Source: Streptomyces antibioticus
Lineage (GTDB): Bacteria > Actinomycetota > Actinomycetes > Streptomycetales > Streptomycetaceae
Direction of reading: 5' to 3'
Length of the DNA: 64,000 nt
Assembly (NCBI RefSeq): GCF_001514065.1
Contig: NZ_KQ948425.1
Span: forward strand, 302,067 to 366,066
Both the position numbers and the translations under genes were made by a program. Positions 26,821 to 35,771 of the stretch are shown in pieces. The first letter of the stretch is position 1, and each line of letters starts with the position of its first letter. Below the pieces are notes generated by a model. The model searched no databases. It was not told the DNA's origin and saw nothing but the letters and a program-made list of their open reading frames with translations.

Positions 26821-26976
26821 TCACCAATAGTGGCGTCGACCGGCGACCGCGTGCCCCATGGAACCCATGACCCAGAAAGCGGCGCCGACCACGGCAAGAA
26901 TGATGCCGAGGGTCCACAGGATCGATATGCCGGTGAGGAAACCGACGATAAGAAGAATGATGCCGAGCGCGATCAT
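26821..26976 (-). CDS. DUF6131 small hydrophobic protein
   Basis: A 51-residue protein beginning at ATG 26976 behind the strong ribosome site CAGGAGGTAG. Sequence MIALGIILLIVGFLTGISIL then a second hydrophobic segment LGIILAVVGAAFWVMG and a basic tail ending GRRHYW. Two transmembrane helices with the GRRH(Y/W) end are typical of DUF6131 proteins common in actinobacteria. Function unknown. It is intact among pseudogenes. Confidence 0.85.
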   Translation of the reverse strand: MIALGIILLIVGFLTGISILWTLGIILAVVGAAFWVMGSMGHAVAGRRHYW

Positions 26977-27225
26977 GATCTACCTCCTGACGTGACCTGA
27001 CGTAGCTCCCGAATGCCCCGATCCAGCCTGATCACGCCAACTGGCCGAACTCGCCGCTCGCCCTCGAGGGCGGCCAGGTCCCGGGCCGCACGGTCCGCGC
27101 TGCGGCGGGCACTGCGGGTGGTCGGGGCGGCCGTCCGTCACCGCGGTGCCCGCCCGGCCGACCTCCTCGGCAGCTTCGGCACTCCGCTGTGCCCGTGGTG
27201 CACGGCCGCCGCCCGCCGGGACGCG
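26977..27225. other. Short region with possible remnant
   Basis: A plus-strand frame near 27100-27230 (ADLLGSFGTPLCPWCTAAAR) contains a CPWC pair like thiol or zinc proteins, but there is no start and the frame runs into the opposite-strand amidohydrolase gene. No support for a gene. Confidence 0.3.
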
Positions 27226-28350
27226 TCAGACCTTTATTCCGAACAGTTTTTCCGCATTTCGGAACGCAATCTTTTCCTTGGCTTCGCGCGGCAAAGCCAC
27301 TGCCCGGAACCAGTCGGTTTGAGTTTTCATGTTCGCAAACGGATAGTCGGTTGCGAACATCACTCGATCCACACTTATGTACTTCAGCAGGAGATCGAGC
27401 AGTTCAGTCTGGGGGAATGCGCTGGTTGTGAACCAGAAATTGTCGTGGAAATACTGCTCGAACGGCTTTTCCAGGCTCTTCTCGGTCACTTCGCTCATCT
27501 TCTCCACGACGCGTCCGTAGAAGAACGGGAGACCTTCTCCCATATGGCCGATGATGATCTGGAGCTTGGGATGCCTGTCGAATACCCCCGAAGTGATCAT
27601 TCGGAGGCACTGGGTAACGACTTCCTGATGCCATCCATACGCAGAGATGCTGAGAACCTGATCCTGGAATTCCTTCTGATATTCCGGACGCATATTGCTG
27701 TAGTAGATTTGGAAAACCTCGTCAGGCGGCAGACCAGGATGGATGTATATCGGCACATCAAGGAATTCGGCGCGCGCCAGCAGGGGCTCAAAGTCGGGAT
27801 GGTCAAGGAATTTCTTCCCGATGATCCCATTGGTCAGACATCCCAGGAAGCCATCTTCCCGAACTGTGCGTTCCAGTTCGTCTGCCGAGGCTTCTGGGCT
27901 CTGCAGCGGCAAGGTTGCAAATGCCTGAAACCGCTTCGGGTGGGTGGCCATTGGTCCATCGACGAGCGTCTTGTTGAGACGGTACGCAAAATCGATGCCC
28001 TTCCGACCTTTAACATTCTGCACACCTGGCGTATGTGCGGAGAGGATTTGAATGTTGAGCCCCGCCTCGTCCATTGCACCGAGACGGCGCTTGCCGAGCT
28101 CGGCAAGACCGGTGTCCTCGAGGAACAGCCTATCGTTCAGCACCATCAACTCATGGGTGGAAAAGGTCTCTTCCGTGCCGATGAAGGGCAGGTCCTGGTC
28201 TCGCTGTGAAAAATCCGTAGTATCGTCCGCTTCCGCACGAGAGGCAATGACATGCGTGGACAAGCCGGCACCAATGCCAAGCGCCGTGCCGGCCAGGAAG
28301 CCGCGGCGTCCCATCGTTAGCTGCTTCAGAGGGTTTTCATTGGACCTCAT
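27226..28350 (-). CDS. Tat-exported amidohydrolase (ACMSD/dihydroxybenzoate decarboxylase-like)
   Basis: A 374-residue protein with a twin-arginine leader (GRRGFLAGTALGIGAGL, residues 14-30). The mature part is an amidohydrolase_2 TIM barrel: PFIGTEETFSTHELMVLND at the metal-binding strand 1, IYIHPGLPPD, LQIIIGHMGEGLPFF and RVMFATDYPF with the catalytic Asp. The usual EExH/EEHF motif reads EETF, a variant seen in some secreted members. ATG 28350 follows GAGGAG. Base composition is strikingly lower than the rest of the window (one 60-base line I counted is 52% GC) with many A/T third positions, so the gene was probably acquired recently from a different genus. Confidence 0.88.
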   Translation of the reverse strand: MRSNENPLKQLTMGRRGFLAGTALGIGAGLSTHVIASRAEADDTTDFSQRDQDLPFIGTEETFSTHELMVLNDRLFLEDTGLAELGKRRLGAMDEAGLNIQILSAHTPGVQNVKGRKGIDFAYRLNKTLVDGPMATHPKRFQAFATLPLQSPEASADELERTVREDGFLGCLTNGIIGKKFLDHPDFEPLLARAEFLDVPIYIHPGLPPDEVFQIYYSNMRPEYQKEFQDQVLSISAYGWHQEVVTQCLRMITSGVFDRHPKLQIIIGHMGEGLPFFYGRVVEKMSEVTEKSLEKPFEQYFHDNFWFTTSAFPQTELLDLLLKYISVDRVMFATDYPFANMKTQTDWFRAVALPREAKEKIAFRNAEKLFGIKV

Positions 28351-28399
28351 GTCAGTTTCTCCTCAGGTGTTTATGTGGTGCTGCATCCGCCAGGAAGAC

Positions 28400-28690
28400 A
28401 CTTCAGATCGACACTTCGTCGTCACCAGGCGTGCCCAGGTGTCCACCCACGCCGCGTCTTCCTCGTCGACCACGACACCGGCCACGTCGAAACACGGCCA
28501 GCCGTGGCCAGGGGTCTTCGCGTCTTGCTCGCGCACACCGCGGCAGCGCCGCCCGGCGGCACCGCGTACACGACGGCGTGGTGCGCGACGGCAACGTTCT
28601 CCGGTGCGAATTGGATCCCGGTCTGGAACGCCGTCTCGGTCAGGACCGGATCGGTCATCCGGCACCGGTACTCGTCCGAGCCGCCGCCCT
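28400..28690 (-). pseudogene. Ascorbate-dependent copper monooxygenase-like remnant
   Basis: Minus-strand frames give MTDPVLTETAFQTGIQFAPE then NVAVAHHAVVYAVPPGG and, after a shift, DAKTPGHGWPCFDVAGVVVD. The VAHHAV motif with paired histidines and the GWPCF motif match the copper-binding N-terminal domain of PHM/DBM-like (ascorbate-dependent) monooxygenases of Streptomyces, as I recall them. The piece is about 95 residues, frameshifted, with neither signal peptide nor C-terminal domain. Confidence 0.5.
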
Positions 28691-29428
28691 TCTACGGCGC
28701 GGGCATGTAAGCCTCGGCCACCCACAGGTCGAGGAACCGAGCACTGTGCAAGCCGGCCGCGGTGAGCCCCGCGGCGTTGCCGGTGTGCGACCCGCGGGCG
28801 ACGACAGCACCATGGTGGCCGCGCCCGAACCTCAACCGCCCGGGCGGCGCCTTCCCTGACGGCGCCGCGTCACCTGCCATCACCAGCCTCCTACATACAA
28901 GTTGCACCGCTTGTCTGGATGCCGACTTCCTACCGAGCGAACCTGAGACGACTGTTAATGCGGTGCTCAGACGGGTTGGCCGAACCATGAGCCAACCCAC
29001 GCACCAACCTGGTGGCGTCAGGCACGCTGGTCCGTATGCGGGCCGGGGGACGGCTTCCCTCCGTACGCCGCGCTGGGCGGTCTGGCAGAGCAGATCGATG
29101 AAGTACGTGTCGGGTGCGAAGTAGGCGGTGGCGAGCCGATTGCAGGACCCGGTCGCCCACACGCCGGGCTACTCCTTTCCCTCCGGCCACGCCAAGACGG
29201 CCACCATGTCGTGCCGATGCGGGACGGCGCCAGGAGACGCTTCTCCTACGTGATCGGGCGCGGTACGGATTGGTCTTCTCGCACGCTGGGCCCTGAAGGG
29301 CGCTCTTGCGGGGCCGGGCGGGTGATCGGCGCATCCGGGCAAGGTGTGCGGAGGGAAGAACCTCGGTACGCGTACGTGGCTGCCGATCCGGCCGCCCCGG
29401 CGCCGCCGGACACGCCAAGGAGGCTTCT
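28691..29428. other. Long gap with one phosphatase scrap
   Basis: About 740 bases. Apart from the PAP2 fragment at 29135-29230 I see no domain. Bases 29401-29428 include the ribosome site AAGGAGG of the next gene. The stretch is part of the broken-gene zone starting at 17 kb and marks its right end. Confidence 0.35.
29135..29230 (+). pseudogene. PAP2 phosphatase fragment
   Basis: About 30 residues on the plus strand (DPVAHTPGYSFPSGHAKTAT) carry the central PSGH motif of type 2 phosphatidic acid phosphatases. The upstream KxxxxxxRP motif and the downstream SRxxxxxHxxxD motif are missing. An intact PAP2 gene exists at 42.3 kb, but this fragment is different in sequence. Confidence 0.45.
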
Positions 29429-30676
29429 GTGCCCGCGTCCCCGAACATCCCCGACGCCCTGGTCATCGGCGCAGGCGTGGCCGGACTGGCCTGCGCGCAG
29501 GACCTCCTGGCGGCCGGGCTGGACGTCCAGGTCGTGGAGGCGTCCGACGCCGTGGGCGGCCGGATGCGCTCCGACCAGGTCGACGGCTTCGTCGTGGACC
29601 TGGGCTTTCAGGTGTTCAACACCTCCTATCCGCAGGCGCGCCGCAGGCTGGCGCTGCGCGAACTACGGCTGCGGCCCTTCACGGCCGGCGTCCTGGTACA
29701 CACCGCCGGGCAGGGCATCCTGCGCTTTCAGGACCCGACCCGGCGGCCGTACGCCTGGTCAACGCTGCTGCCGGGACGGCTCGCGGGTCCCCGCGACCTC
29801 GCGGCGCTCTGCCTGCTCTCAGCCCGCGACGCGTTCGGCCCGGTCAGCCGCGTGAAGGCGGGACGGGACCGCACCACCCGCACCGCACTGGCCGATGCGG
29901 GATTCTCCGACGAGTTCGTCGAACGCTTCTTCCGGCCGTTCCTGTCCGGGGTCTTCCTGGAAGACGAGCTGGAGACCTCCAGCCGCTTCTTCCACCTCGT
30001 CTGGCGCAGCATGCTGCGCGGCACCTTGTGTCTGCCGAGCGCCGGAATCGGCGCCGTCCCCGCAGCGCTCGCCGCCGCGCTGCCCTCGGGGACGGTCCGC
30101 CTGGAGACCGCCGTGAGCGCCCTCACCGACGAGGGCGCCGTCACGGACACCGGGGAGGAACTACCCGCGCGGGCCGTCGTGGTGGCCACCGGTCCCGGCC
30201 CCGCGGGGCGGCTGCTCCCGGACCTGAAGGTGCCCGACTGCCGCGTGGTGACCACGTACTACCACGTCGCAGCGCGGTCACCGCTGGCTGAACCGACTCT
30301 CCTCGTCGACGAGAGCCGCCGCTTCTTGAACACATGTGTCCTGAGCCAGGTGGTGCCCGGACACGCCCCGGACGGCTACGCCCTCGTGGGCACCTCGGTG
30401 CTCGGTGCAGACACCGACGGAAGGGAAAAGACCGTGCGCGCCGCGCTGGCACAGGCGTACGGGACGGACACCGCGGGATGGGATCTCCTCACCGTCCGCA
30501 CGATCGTCGACGCGCTGCCGGTCATGCCGCCGCCACTGCCGCTGAGCCGGACCACCCGGGTGGGGCCGGGACGTCACGTGTGCGGCGATCACCGGGCCAC
30601 GGGATCGGTCCAGGGGGCCCTGGCCTCCGGCGCCCGGGCTGCCCGCGAAGTACTCCGGGAACGCTTCCGTCACTGA
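29429..30676 (+). CDS. NAD(P)/FAD-dependent oxidoreductase (amine-oxidase/desaturase type)
   Basis: A 415-residue flavoprotein from GTG 29429 with AAGGAGG upstream. Residues about 8-22 are the FAD motif LVIGAGVAGLACAQDL, followed by VVEASDAVGGRMRSDQ. The middle shows FFRPFLSGVFLEDELETSSR and the C terminus VCGDHRATGSVQGALASGARA closing the FAD fold. The family includes protoporphyrinogen oxidases and carotenoid-modifying desaturases. With the photolyase 360 bases downstream it may belong to a light-response set, but the substrate is unknown. Confidence 0.88.
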   Translation: MPASPNIPDALVIGAGVAGLACAQDLLAAGLDVQVVEASDAVGGRMRSDQVDGFVVDLGFQVFNTSYPQARRRLALRELRLRPFTAGVLVHTAGQGILRFQDPTRRPYAWSTLLPGRLAGPRDLAALCLLSARDAFGPVSRVKAGRDRTTRTALADAGFSDEFVERFFRPFLSGVFLEDELETSSRFFHLVWRSMLRGTLCLPSAGIGAVPAALAAALPSGTVRLETAVSALTDEGAVTDTGEELPARAVVVATGPGPAGRLLPDLKVPDCRVVTTYYHVAARSPLAEPTLLVDESRRFLNTCVLSQVVPGHAPDGYALVGTSVLGADTDGREKTVRAALAQAYGTDTAGWDLLTVRTIVDALPVMPPPLPLSRTTRVGPGRHVCGDHRATGSVQGALASGARAAREVLRERFRH

Positions 30677-31032
30677 CTTCGGCTCATCAGGGTGACGTCC
30701 GCATGTCGATGGTGAGGCCGGTTCCGGCGATGAAGCCAACGGGGAGCTCGGGACCGTACGGAAGGCGACGCGACCGTTCACAGCGCCGACGAGACTGCGG
30801 CACTCCCCCACCGCACGCGCCACCAAAATCACCTTCACCGGTACGGCAGGCATCCGTGCATGCCTCACCGAGCGAATGAGTTGTACGTACTGACCTCAGC
30901 AGCCCGGAGACGCCCTGTGTTTCATGCCCCGCCCCTTTCCCGCGGCGGCCTCTACCTGTCACACCGCCCCGACACATGGCAGTGCCCACTCGGACGACAC
31001 CCACGGCACCGAACGCAGCGGTGGAGGCGGGC
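30677..31032. other. Intergenic region before the photolyase
   Basis: About 355 bases. A minus-strand frame ends with LPVGFIAGTGLTIDMRTSP near 30690, which looks protein-like but has no start or family. The promoter of the photolyase gene is expected near 30900-31000; no consensus element stands out. Confidence 0.35.
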
Positions 31033-32538
31033 ATGACGACGTACCACTGGCTCTTCGGTGATCAGCTCGGACCGCACCACCTCAGCCCCGGTCCGCACGG
31101 CCCGGGTCGCGACACACCTGTCGTGATCATCGAGGCGTTGTCGGTCTTCCGGCGCCGCCGCTTCCACCGGGCCAAAGCCCATCTCGTGCTGTCCGCCATG
31201 CGCCATCGGGCCGCCGAACTCGGCGACCGCGTCGTCTACGTGAGGGCGGAAACGTACCGTGAAGGCCTGCGCAAGGCGACCGGCGGCGCACCCGTCACGG
31301 TCCATCACCCCACCTCTCGCGCCGCACTGCGTCTGGTCAACGCGATCGACGGCGTACGCGTCCTGCCGGCGCGTGGTTTCCTCGTGGCGCACGAGGACTT
31401 CCGCGCCTGGGCCGACGGCCGCGGCGGGCAGCGGCTTCGCCAGGAGGACTTCTATCGCTGGGTGCGGCAGAACCACGACCTGCTCATGGACGGTGCGCAG
31501 CCCGCAGGCGGCCGGTGGAACCATGACCACGACAACCGGCAGCCCCCACCCCGGGACGGGGACCGCCTCGGTGCCCCGCCTCCTTACCGGCCACGTGAGG
31601 ACGACATCGACGACCAGGTACGCCACGACCTCGACCGCTGGGAGCGCTCCGGCGAAGTGACCTTCGTGGGACGCGACGGGCCGCGCCTCTTTCCCGCCTC
31701 CCGCCGCGAGGCGCTCGCCGCTCTGCGGCGCTTCGTGGCAGAGCGGCTCGCGGGCTTCGGTCCGCATGAGGACGCGATGATGGCGGCTGATCCCGTGATG
31801 AGCCACAGCCTGCTGTCCTCGTCCCTGAACCTGGGACTGCTCGACCCGCACGAGTGCGTCGAACTCGCCGAGCAGGCCTGGCGCAGCGGTGACGCACCGG
31901 TCAACAGCGTGGAAGGCTTCGTGCGACAGGTCGCCGGCTGGCGCGAGTACGTCTGGCAGCTCTACTGGTACTTCGGCGAGGACTACCGCCATCGCAACGC
32001 GCTCCGCCACCATGCGCCCCTGCCGAACTGGTTCCTGGAACTCGATGCCGAGGCGGTCACCGCGCGCTGTCTCTCGGTGGTTCTCGCCCAGGTCCGTGAC
32101 ACCGGCTGGACGCATCACATCCCGCGGCTGATGCTGCTGGGCAGCCACGCCCTCCAGCGCGGCTGGGACCCTGAAGCCGTGACCGACTGGTTCCACCGCT
32201 GTTTCATCGACGGCTACGACTGGGTGATGCTGCCCAACGTGGTCGGCATGTCGCAATACGCGGACGGCGGCCTCATGACCACCAAGCCCTACACCTCGGG
32301 CGGCGCTTACGTGCAGAGGATGAGCGACTTCTGCCGTCCCTGTGCCTTTCGACCCACCGTACGGGTGGGCGAGACCGCCTGCCCTTTCACGGCGGGCTAC
32401 TGGGCCTTTCTGCAACGCCATCGCACCTGCTTGGAAGGCAACCCGCGGATGGCCCAGGCAGTTCGAGGACTGGACCGCCTCACTGACCTCGACGCCCTCC
32501 TCGAACAAGAACGGGGGCGAGGCGACGGCCCACCGTGA
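31033..32538 (+). CDS. Fe-S cryptochrome/prokaryotic (6-4) photolyase
   Basis: A 501-residue FAD protein of the FeS-BCP group, which repairs (6-4) photoproducts or senses light. Four cysteines of the [4Fe-4S] site are present at residues about 346, 434, 437 and 450. Their spacings (88, 3 and 13) equal those of the characterised PhrB enzyme. The N-terminal MTTYHWLFGDQLGPHHL is the antenna-domain start, and YDWVMLPNVVGMSQYADGG is the FAD-domain signature. I start at ATG 31033 (GGTGGAGG upstream) rather than at ATG 30976. Adjacent to a FAD oxidoreductase and not far from the crt genes, it fits a photoprotection role. Confidence 0.93.
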   Translation: MTTYHWLFGDQLGPHHLSPGPHGPGRDTPVVIIEALSVFRRRRFHRAKAHLVLSAMRHRAAELGDRVVYVRAETYREGLRKATGGAPVTVHHPTSRAALRLVNAIDGVRVLPARGFLVAHEDFRAWADGRGGQRLRQEDFYRWVRQNHDLLMDGAQPAGGRWNHDHDNRQPPPRDGDRLGAPPPYRPREDDIDDQVRHDLDRWERSGEVTFVGRDGPRLFPASRREALAALRRFVAERLAGFGPHEDAMMAADPVMSHSLLSSSLNLGLLDPHECVELAEQAWRSGDAPVNSVEGFVRQVAGWREYVWQLYWYFGEDYRHRNALRHHAPLPNWFLELDAEAVTARCLSVVLAQVRDTGWTHHIPRLMLLGSHALQRGWDPEAVTDWFHRCFIDGYDWVMLPNVVGMSQYADGGLMTTKPYTSGGAYVQRMSDFCRPCAFRPTVRVGETACPFTAGYWAFLQRHRTCLEGNPRMAQAVRGLDRLTDLDALLEQERGRGDGPP

Positions 32539-32682
32539 GTCACGGCACGGGCGCCCCTTCGAGAACCACTTGCGAAGACATGAATCGGGCGAGGAGCAAC
32601 TCATGAGCAGTACGGACATCGGGCTGCGGGCAGGCGGTCCGCAGGGGCGCGATGCAGCACGCAGCCGGACAGGTGCTCAGCG

Positions 32683-33480
32683 ATGACGAGATGGACGCCC
32701 CGACACGATGGCGGACGGCCGTCCGGCAAGCACTGCTCCCATACATGGACAGGCGATCCCGCGCCGCTGAGCGAGACGTGTCTGCCATGCGAGGCGCGCG
32801 GACGCGTGCCGGGTGACCTGCTGTTGTGCCTGACGTGCGGGCACGTGGGGTGCAGCGACAGCTCCCCCGGCGCCCACGCCACAGCGCACTTCGACCACAG
32901 CGATCACCCCGCGGCGCGGACGTTGACGGCGGGCCGGACATGGGCCTGGTGCTACGAGGACGAGGTGTACCTCGAGCCGCTGGGCGACCACCAGTCGCCT
33001 ACCGCTCCGCGCCCTGCCGAGTCCGTCTGGGACTACCCACGGCCACCAGCCCTCCAGGACGAGGCCCGCCTCGTACGCGTCGAATGCGCCGGGCAGGTCG
33101 TGGCCGAGACCCGCAGCGCGATCCGGGTGCTGGAGACCAGCCATCCCCCTGTCTTCTACATCCCTGCCGAGGACATCCGCACCGAGTTTGTGATCCCCGC
33201 CGTCTCGGGCCGGACCTGGTGCGAGTGGAAGGGAGCTGCCCGTTACTGGGACGTCGTTGTCGGAAACGACGTACGGGCTCGCGCCGCCTGGAGCTACCCG
33301 CACCCCGAACCCGGCTACACGGCCATCACGGACTTCCTGGCCTTCTATCCGAGTCGCATGGACCGGTGCACCGTCGCCGGAGAAGAGGTCACCGCCCAGG
33401 AAGGCGACTTCTACGGAGGCTGGATCACCGCGGAGGTGCGAGGCCCCTTCAAGGGCCCACCCGGCACCAACCAATGGTGA
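32683..33480 (+). CDS. UBP-type zinc finger fused to DUF427
   Basis: A 265-residue protein. Residues 17-85 form a ubiquitin-hydrolase-type zinc finger with ligands CSH, CLPC, CLTCGHVGC and several histidines (AHFDHSDHP), ending in TWAWCYEDEVYL. Residues about 120-255 are a DUF427 beta barrel (VECAGQVVAETRSAIRVLE, PVFYIPAEDIRTEF, WCEWKGAARYWDV, DFYGGWITAEVRGPFKG). Each domain occurs alone in Streptomyces; the fusion is less common. The start is uncertain because no strong ribosome site precedes ATG 32683. The biochemical role is unknown in bacteria without ubiquitin. Confidence 0.85.
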   Translation: MTRWTPRHDGGRPSGKHCSHTWTGDPAPLSETCLPCEARGRVPGDLLLCLTCGHVGCSDSSPGAHATAHFDHSDHPAARTLTAGRTWAWCYEDEVYLEPLGDHQSPTAPRPAESVWDYPRPPALQDEARLVRVECAGQVVAETRSAIRVLETSHPPVFYIPAEDIRTEFVIPAVSGRTWCEWKGAARYWDVVVGNDVRARAAWSYPHPEPGYTAITDFLAFYPSRMDRCTVAGEEVTAQEGDFYGGWITAEVRGPFKGPPGTNQW

Positions 33481-33524
33481 ACCGGCAAGGGGCTTGTAGC
33501 TCTTCGTCCGGCCCGCTCCAGTGC

Positions 33525-35594
33525 TCACGTGCAGCGCTGCAACGCGGCGTACTCCGCGGTGAGTTCGTTTGCCATGCGGGTCACCGAGAAGCGCTCCTTG
33601 ACCAGCTTCCCGCCCGCGGTCGCGTACCGGCGGCGCTCGTCGGCGCTGATGCGCGCGAGGCGTCGTAGGGCGCGTTTGAGGCCGGTCGGGCCGGAGGTGT
33701 CCATCAGGATTCCGTTCACCCCGTCGCGCAGGTAATGGGCGACACCCCCGTTCCGCGGTCCTGCGGCGGGAAGGCCCGCCTCCATCGCCTCGAGTATCGC
33801 GATCCCGAACTCCTCCTTGGCGCTGGGGCAGACGTACCAGCAGGTCGCCTGCTGCGAGCGAGCCACCAGGGCCCGCTGGAGACGGCGTACGTCGGCGTTG
33901 GACAGTGCGGGCATCAGGGCGAACCGCCGGGACGCCTGGGGGAAACCGGCAAGCAGGGCGTCGATGCGGCGCCGCATGTCGGTCTCGGCCTCAGTGGCGG
34001 TGTGCGGGCTCCCTCCGATGAGCACCAGCGTGCTGGTGCCGTACCCGCCGGTCTCGAGCCAGGCCCGCACCAGGAGGTCCTGCTGCTTGACCGGGTGAAG
34101 GCGACCGACGGACAGCAGCAGCGGGAGATCGCGGTCCTCCGCGTCGAGACCGTCGGGGCGTGCGCCGTCCTGGTACAGGTTCGTGAGTGCCTGGCGCTGC
34201 CGATCGTGCTCGTCGGGGGCGGGCCGGTAGGGGGCGATGCCTTCGGGCGGGGCACTGGGCCCCTTGCCTCCGGCGAGGCGTGCCAGATGGGGGTAATGGC
34301 GGACCAGCTCCCGGGTCCCGCCGCGACCGGGGATGCCCACGACCGTGTCCGCGCGCTCCACGAGCCGGTCGGCCACGAACACCCTGTGCAGTTCGTGCCG
34401 CAGCGCCTGGGCGGCCCGTGGGTCGCCGGGGTCGCTTGCGGCGTGACGCTCGGCGAGTCCGCGATGCGGGTCCGGGGTGGCGGTGAACACCGAGGCGGCC
34501 CCCAGCCGTTCGGCGGCGTCGGCGAGTGCCAGGCTCGCGTCGTCGGCGTATCGGACGTGCATGACGTCCAGAGGCCGCGGCATGCCGCCCAGCAGTCGCA
34601 CCGCCCACCAGGCCAGCGCGGTGCGATGTCGATGCGTCTGTGTCGGGACGAGTGACCGGGGCGTGTCGACGGGCAACTTCAGCACCCAGTGCCCAGGACG
34701 TCGTTCGAGGGCCAGCCGGTCGTCAGCCGCCAGGTCCTCGTGTCCGGCCGTCACGACCGTGATCACACCGGCGATCCCCTCGGTCTCGGCGAGCGTGTCG
34801 CCGAGACCGCCGAGCAGGACCGCCATGCCCCCGCTCAGTCCCTGTCCCGGCGTGTCCAGGCCGCCCATCAGCATGGTCTGCGCGACCACCCGGCCCTCGC
34901 GCTCGCCTTCTCGCGGCCCCAGCACAGGGGCCGGCGGGTCCAGAAGCAGCCGCTCGTAGGCGTCCGAGGCCACGGAGAGGTCCGGCAAGTGGGGCGTACC
35001 GCCGGGGAGTTGGTGCAGGTAACGCCACGCGGCGTGACGTACGGCCCGGTCGGTGTGCCGCCCCTCGGGCGCGGCCTCGGCCGGTGTCAGGGGGGCCAGC
35101 CCGGTCGTCACGGCGAGGTCCAGGAGGTGACCGGTCGTGGTGGTGTCGGGCGCTTCGGTGATCGCCGTCCGCAGGGCTTCCTCCGCATGGCGGTGGCCGT
35201 ACCAGCGCACGGTCTCCGGCCACAGCTCGGCCAGCACCGCCCACAGCCACGGGCCGCCCTCGCGGTGGACGAGCAGGGCCTCCGGGGTCAGCGGCACGCC
35301 GAGACGGGCGGCGCGGCGCAGGGCCGCCACGACCGCGTCCTCGCGTCCGGCGCCGAGCCCGTCCCCGGGTGGCAGCGCGCGCGGCCGCACCCCGTACTCG
35401 GCCTCCAGCAGCCGGACCAGGAGGTCCTGCGGGCATCCGGTGGCGTTGCACCCGGCGGTGTGTCCGCTCCATCGGGTACCGCTGAAGAAGGCGGCCCGGG
35501 CGGCCACCAGGGGGTCACGGTCGTGAGTGCCGACGGCGGCGCGTCGTCCTGTGCTCTCGGTCGCCCGGGTAGGTGCGAAGGCGGCGGCGGTCAC
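33525..35594 (-). CDS. Family 4 glycosyltransferase, sucrose-synthase-like
   Basis: A 689-residue protein from GTG 35594 (AGGAGA upstream). The N-terminal about 230 residues are an uncharacterised helical region. From about 245 comes MGGLDTPGQGLSGGMAVLLGGLGD, the acceptor-side start of a GT-B enzyme, and the donor half (residues about 490-680) has LLLSVGRLHPVKQQDLL and the EEFGIAILEAMEAGLP motif with the catalytic glutamates. Relatives include sucrose-phosphate and glucosyl transferases. It diverges from the GT1 gene at 35772, so the two may act on the same product. Confidence 0.82.
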   Translation of the reverse strand: MTAAAFAPTRATESTGRRAAVGTHDRDPLVAARAAFFSGTRWSGHTAGCNATGCPQDLLVRLLEAEYGVRPRALPPGDGLGAGREDAVVAALRRAARLGVPLTPEALLVHREGGPWLWAVLAELWPETVRWYGHRHAEEALRTAITEAPDTTTTGHLLDLAVTTGLAPLTPAEAAPEGRHTDRAVRHAAWRYLHQLPGGTPHLPDLSVASDAYERLLLDPPAPVLGPREGEREGRVVAQTMLMGGLDTPGQGLSGGMAVLLGGLGDTLAETEGIAGVITVVTAGHEDLAADDRLALERRPGHWVLKLPVDTPRSLVPTQTHRHRTALAWWAVRLLGGMPRPLDVMHVRYADDASLALADAAERLGAASVFTATPDPHRGLAERHAASDPGDPRAAQALRHELHRVFVADRLVERADTVVGIPGRGGTRELVRHYPHLARLAGGKGPSAPPEGIAPYRPAPDEHDRQRQALTNLYQDGARPDGLDAEDRDLPLLLSVGRLHPVKQQDLLVRAWLETGGYGTSTLVLIGGSPHTATEAETDMRRRIDALLAGFPQASRRFALMPALSNADVRRLQRALVARSQQATCWYVCPSAKEEFGIAILEAMEAGLPAAGPRNGGVAHYLRDGVNGILMDTSGPTGLKRALRRLARISADERRRYATAGGKLVKERFSVTRMANELTAEYAALQRCT

Positions 35595-35771
35595 ACGCTC
35601 TCCTGTCTCGGGAACGGCTCTGACCTTGGTGATTCTCGAAGCGAGGCGCTCACGGATGCACCCCGCTTACGTGGTGATCGTCATGCCGTTCGCACCGCCC
35701 GGACGCGGCTACGATGCGCTGGCCCGGTCCGGACGGACCGTGGCCGCAGGACATCTGGCCGAAGGGTTCGC

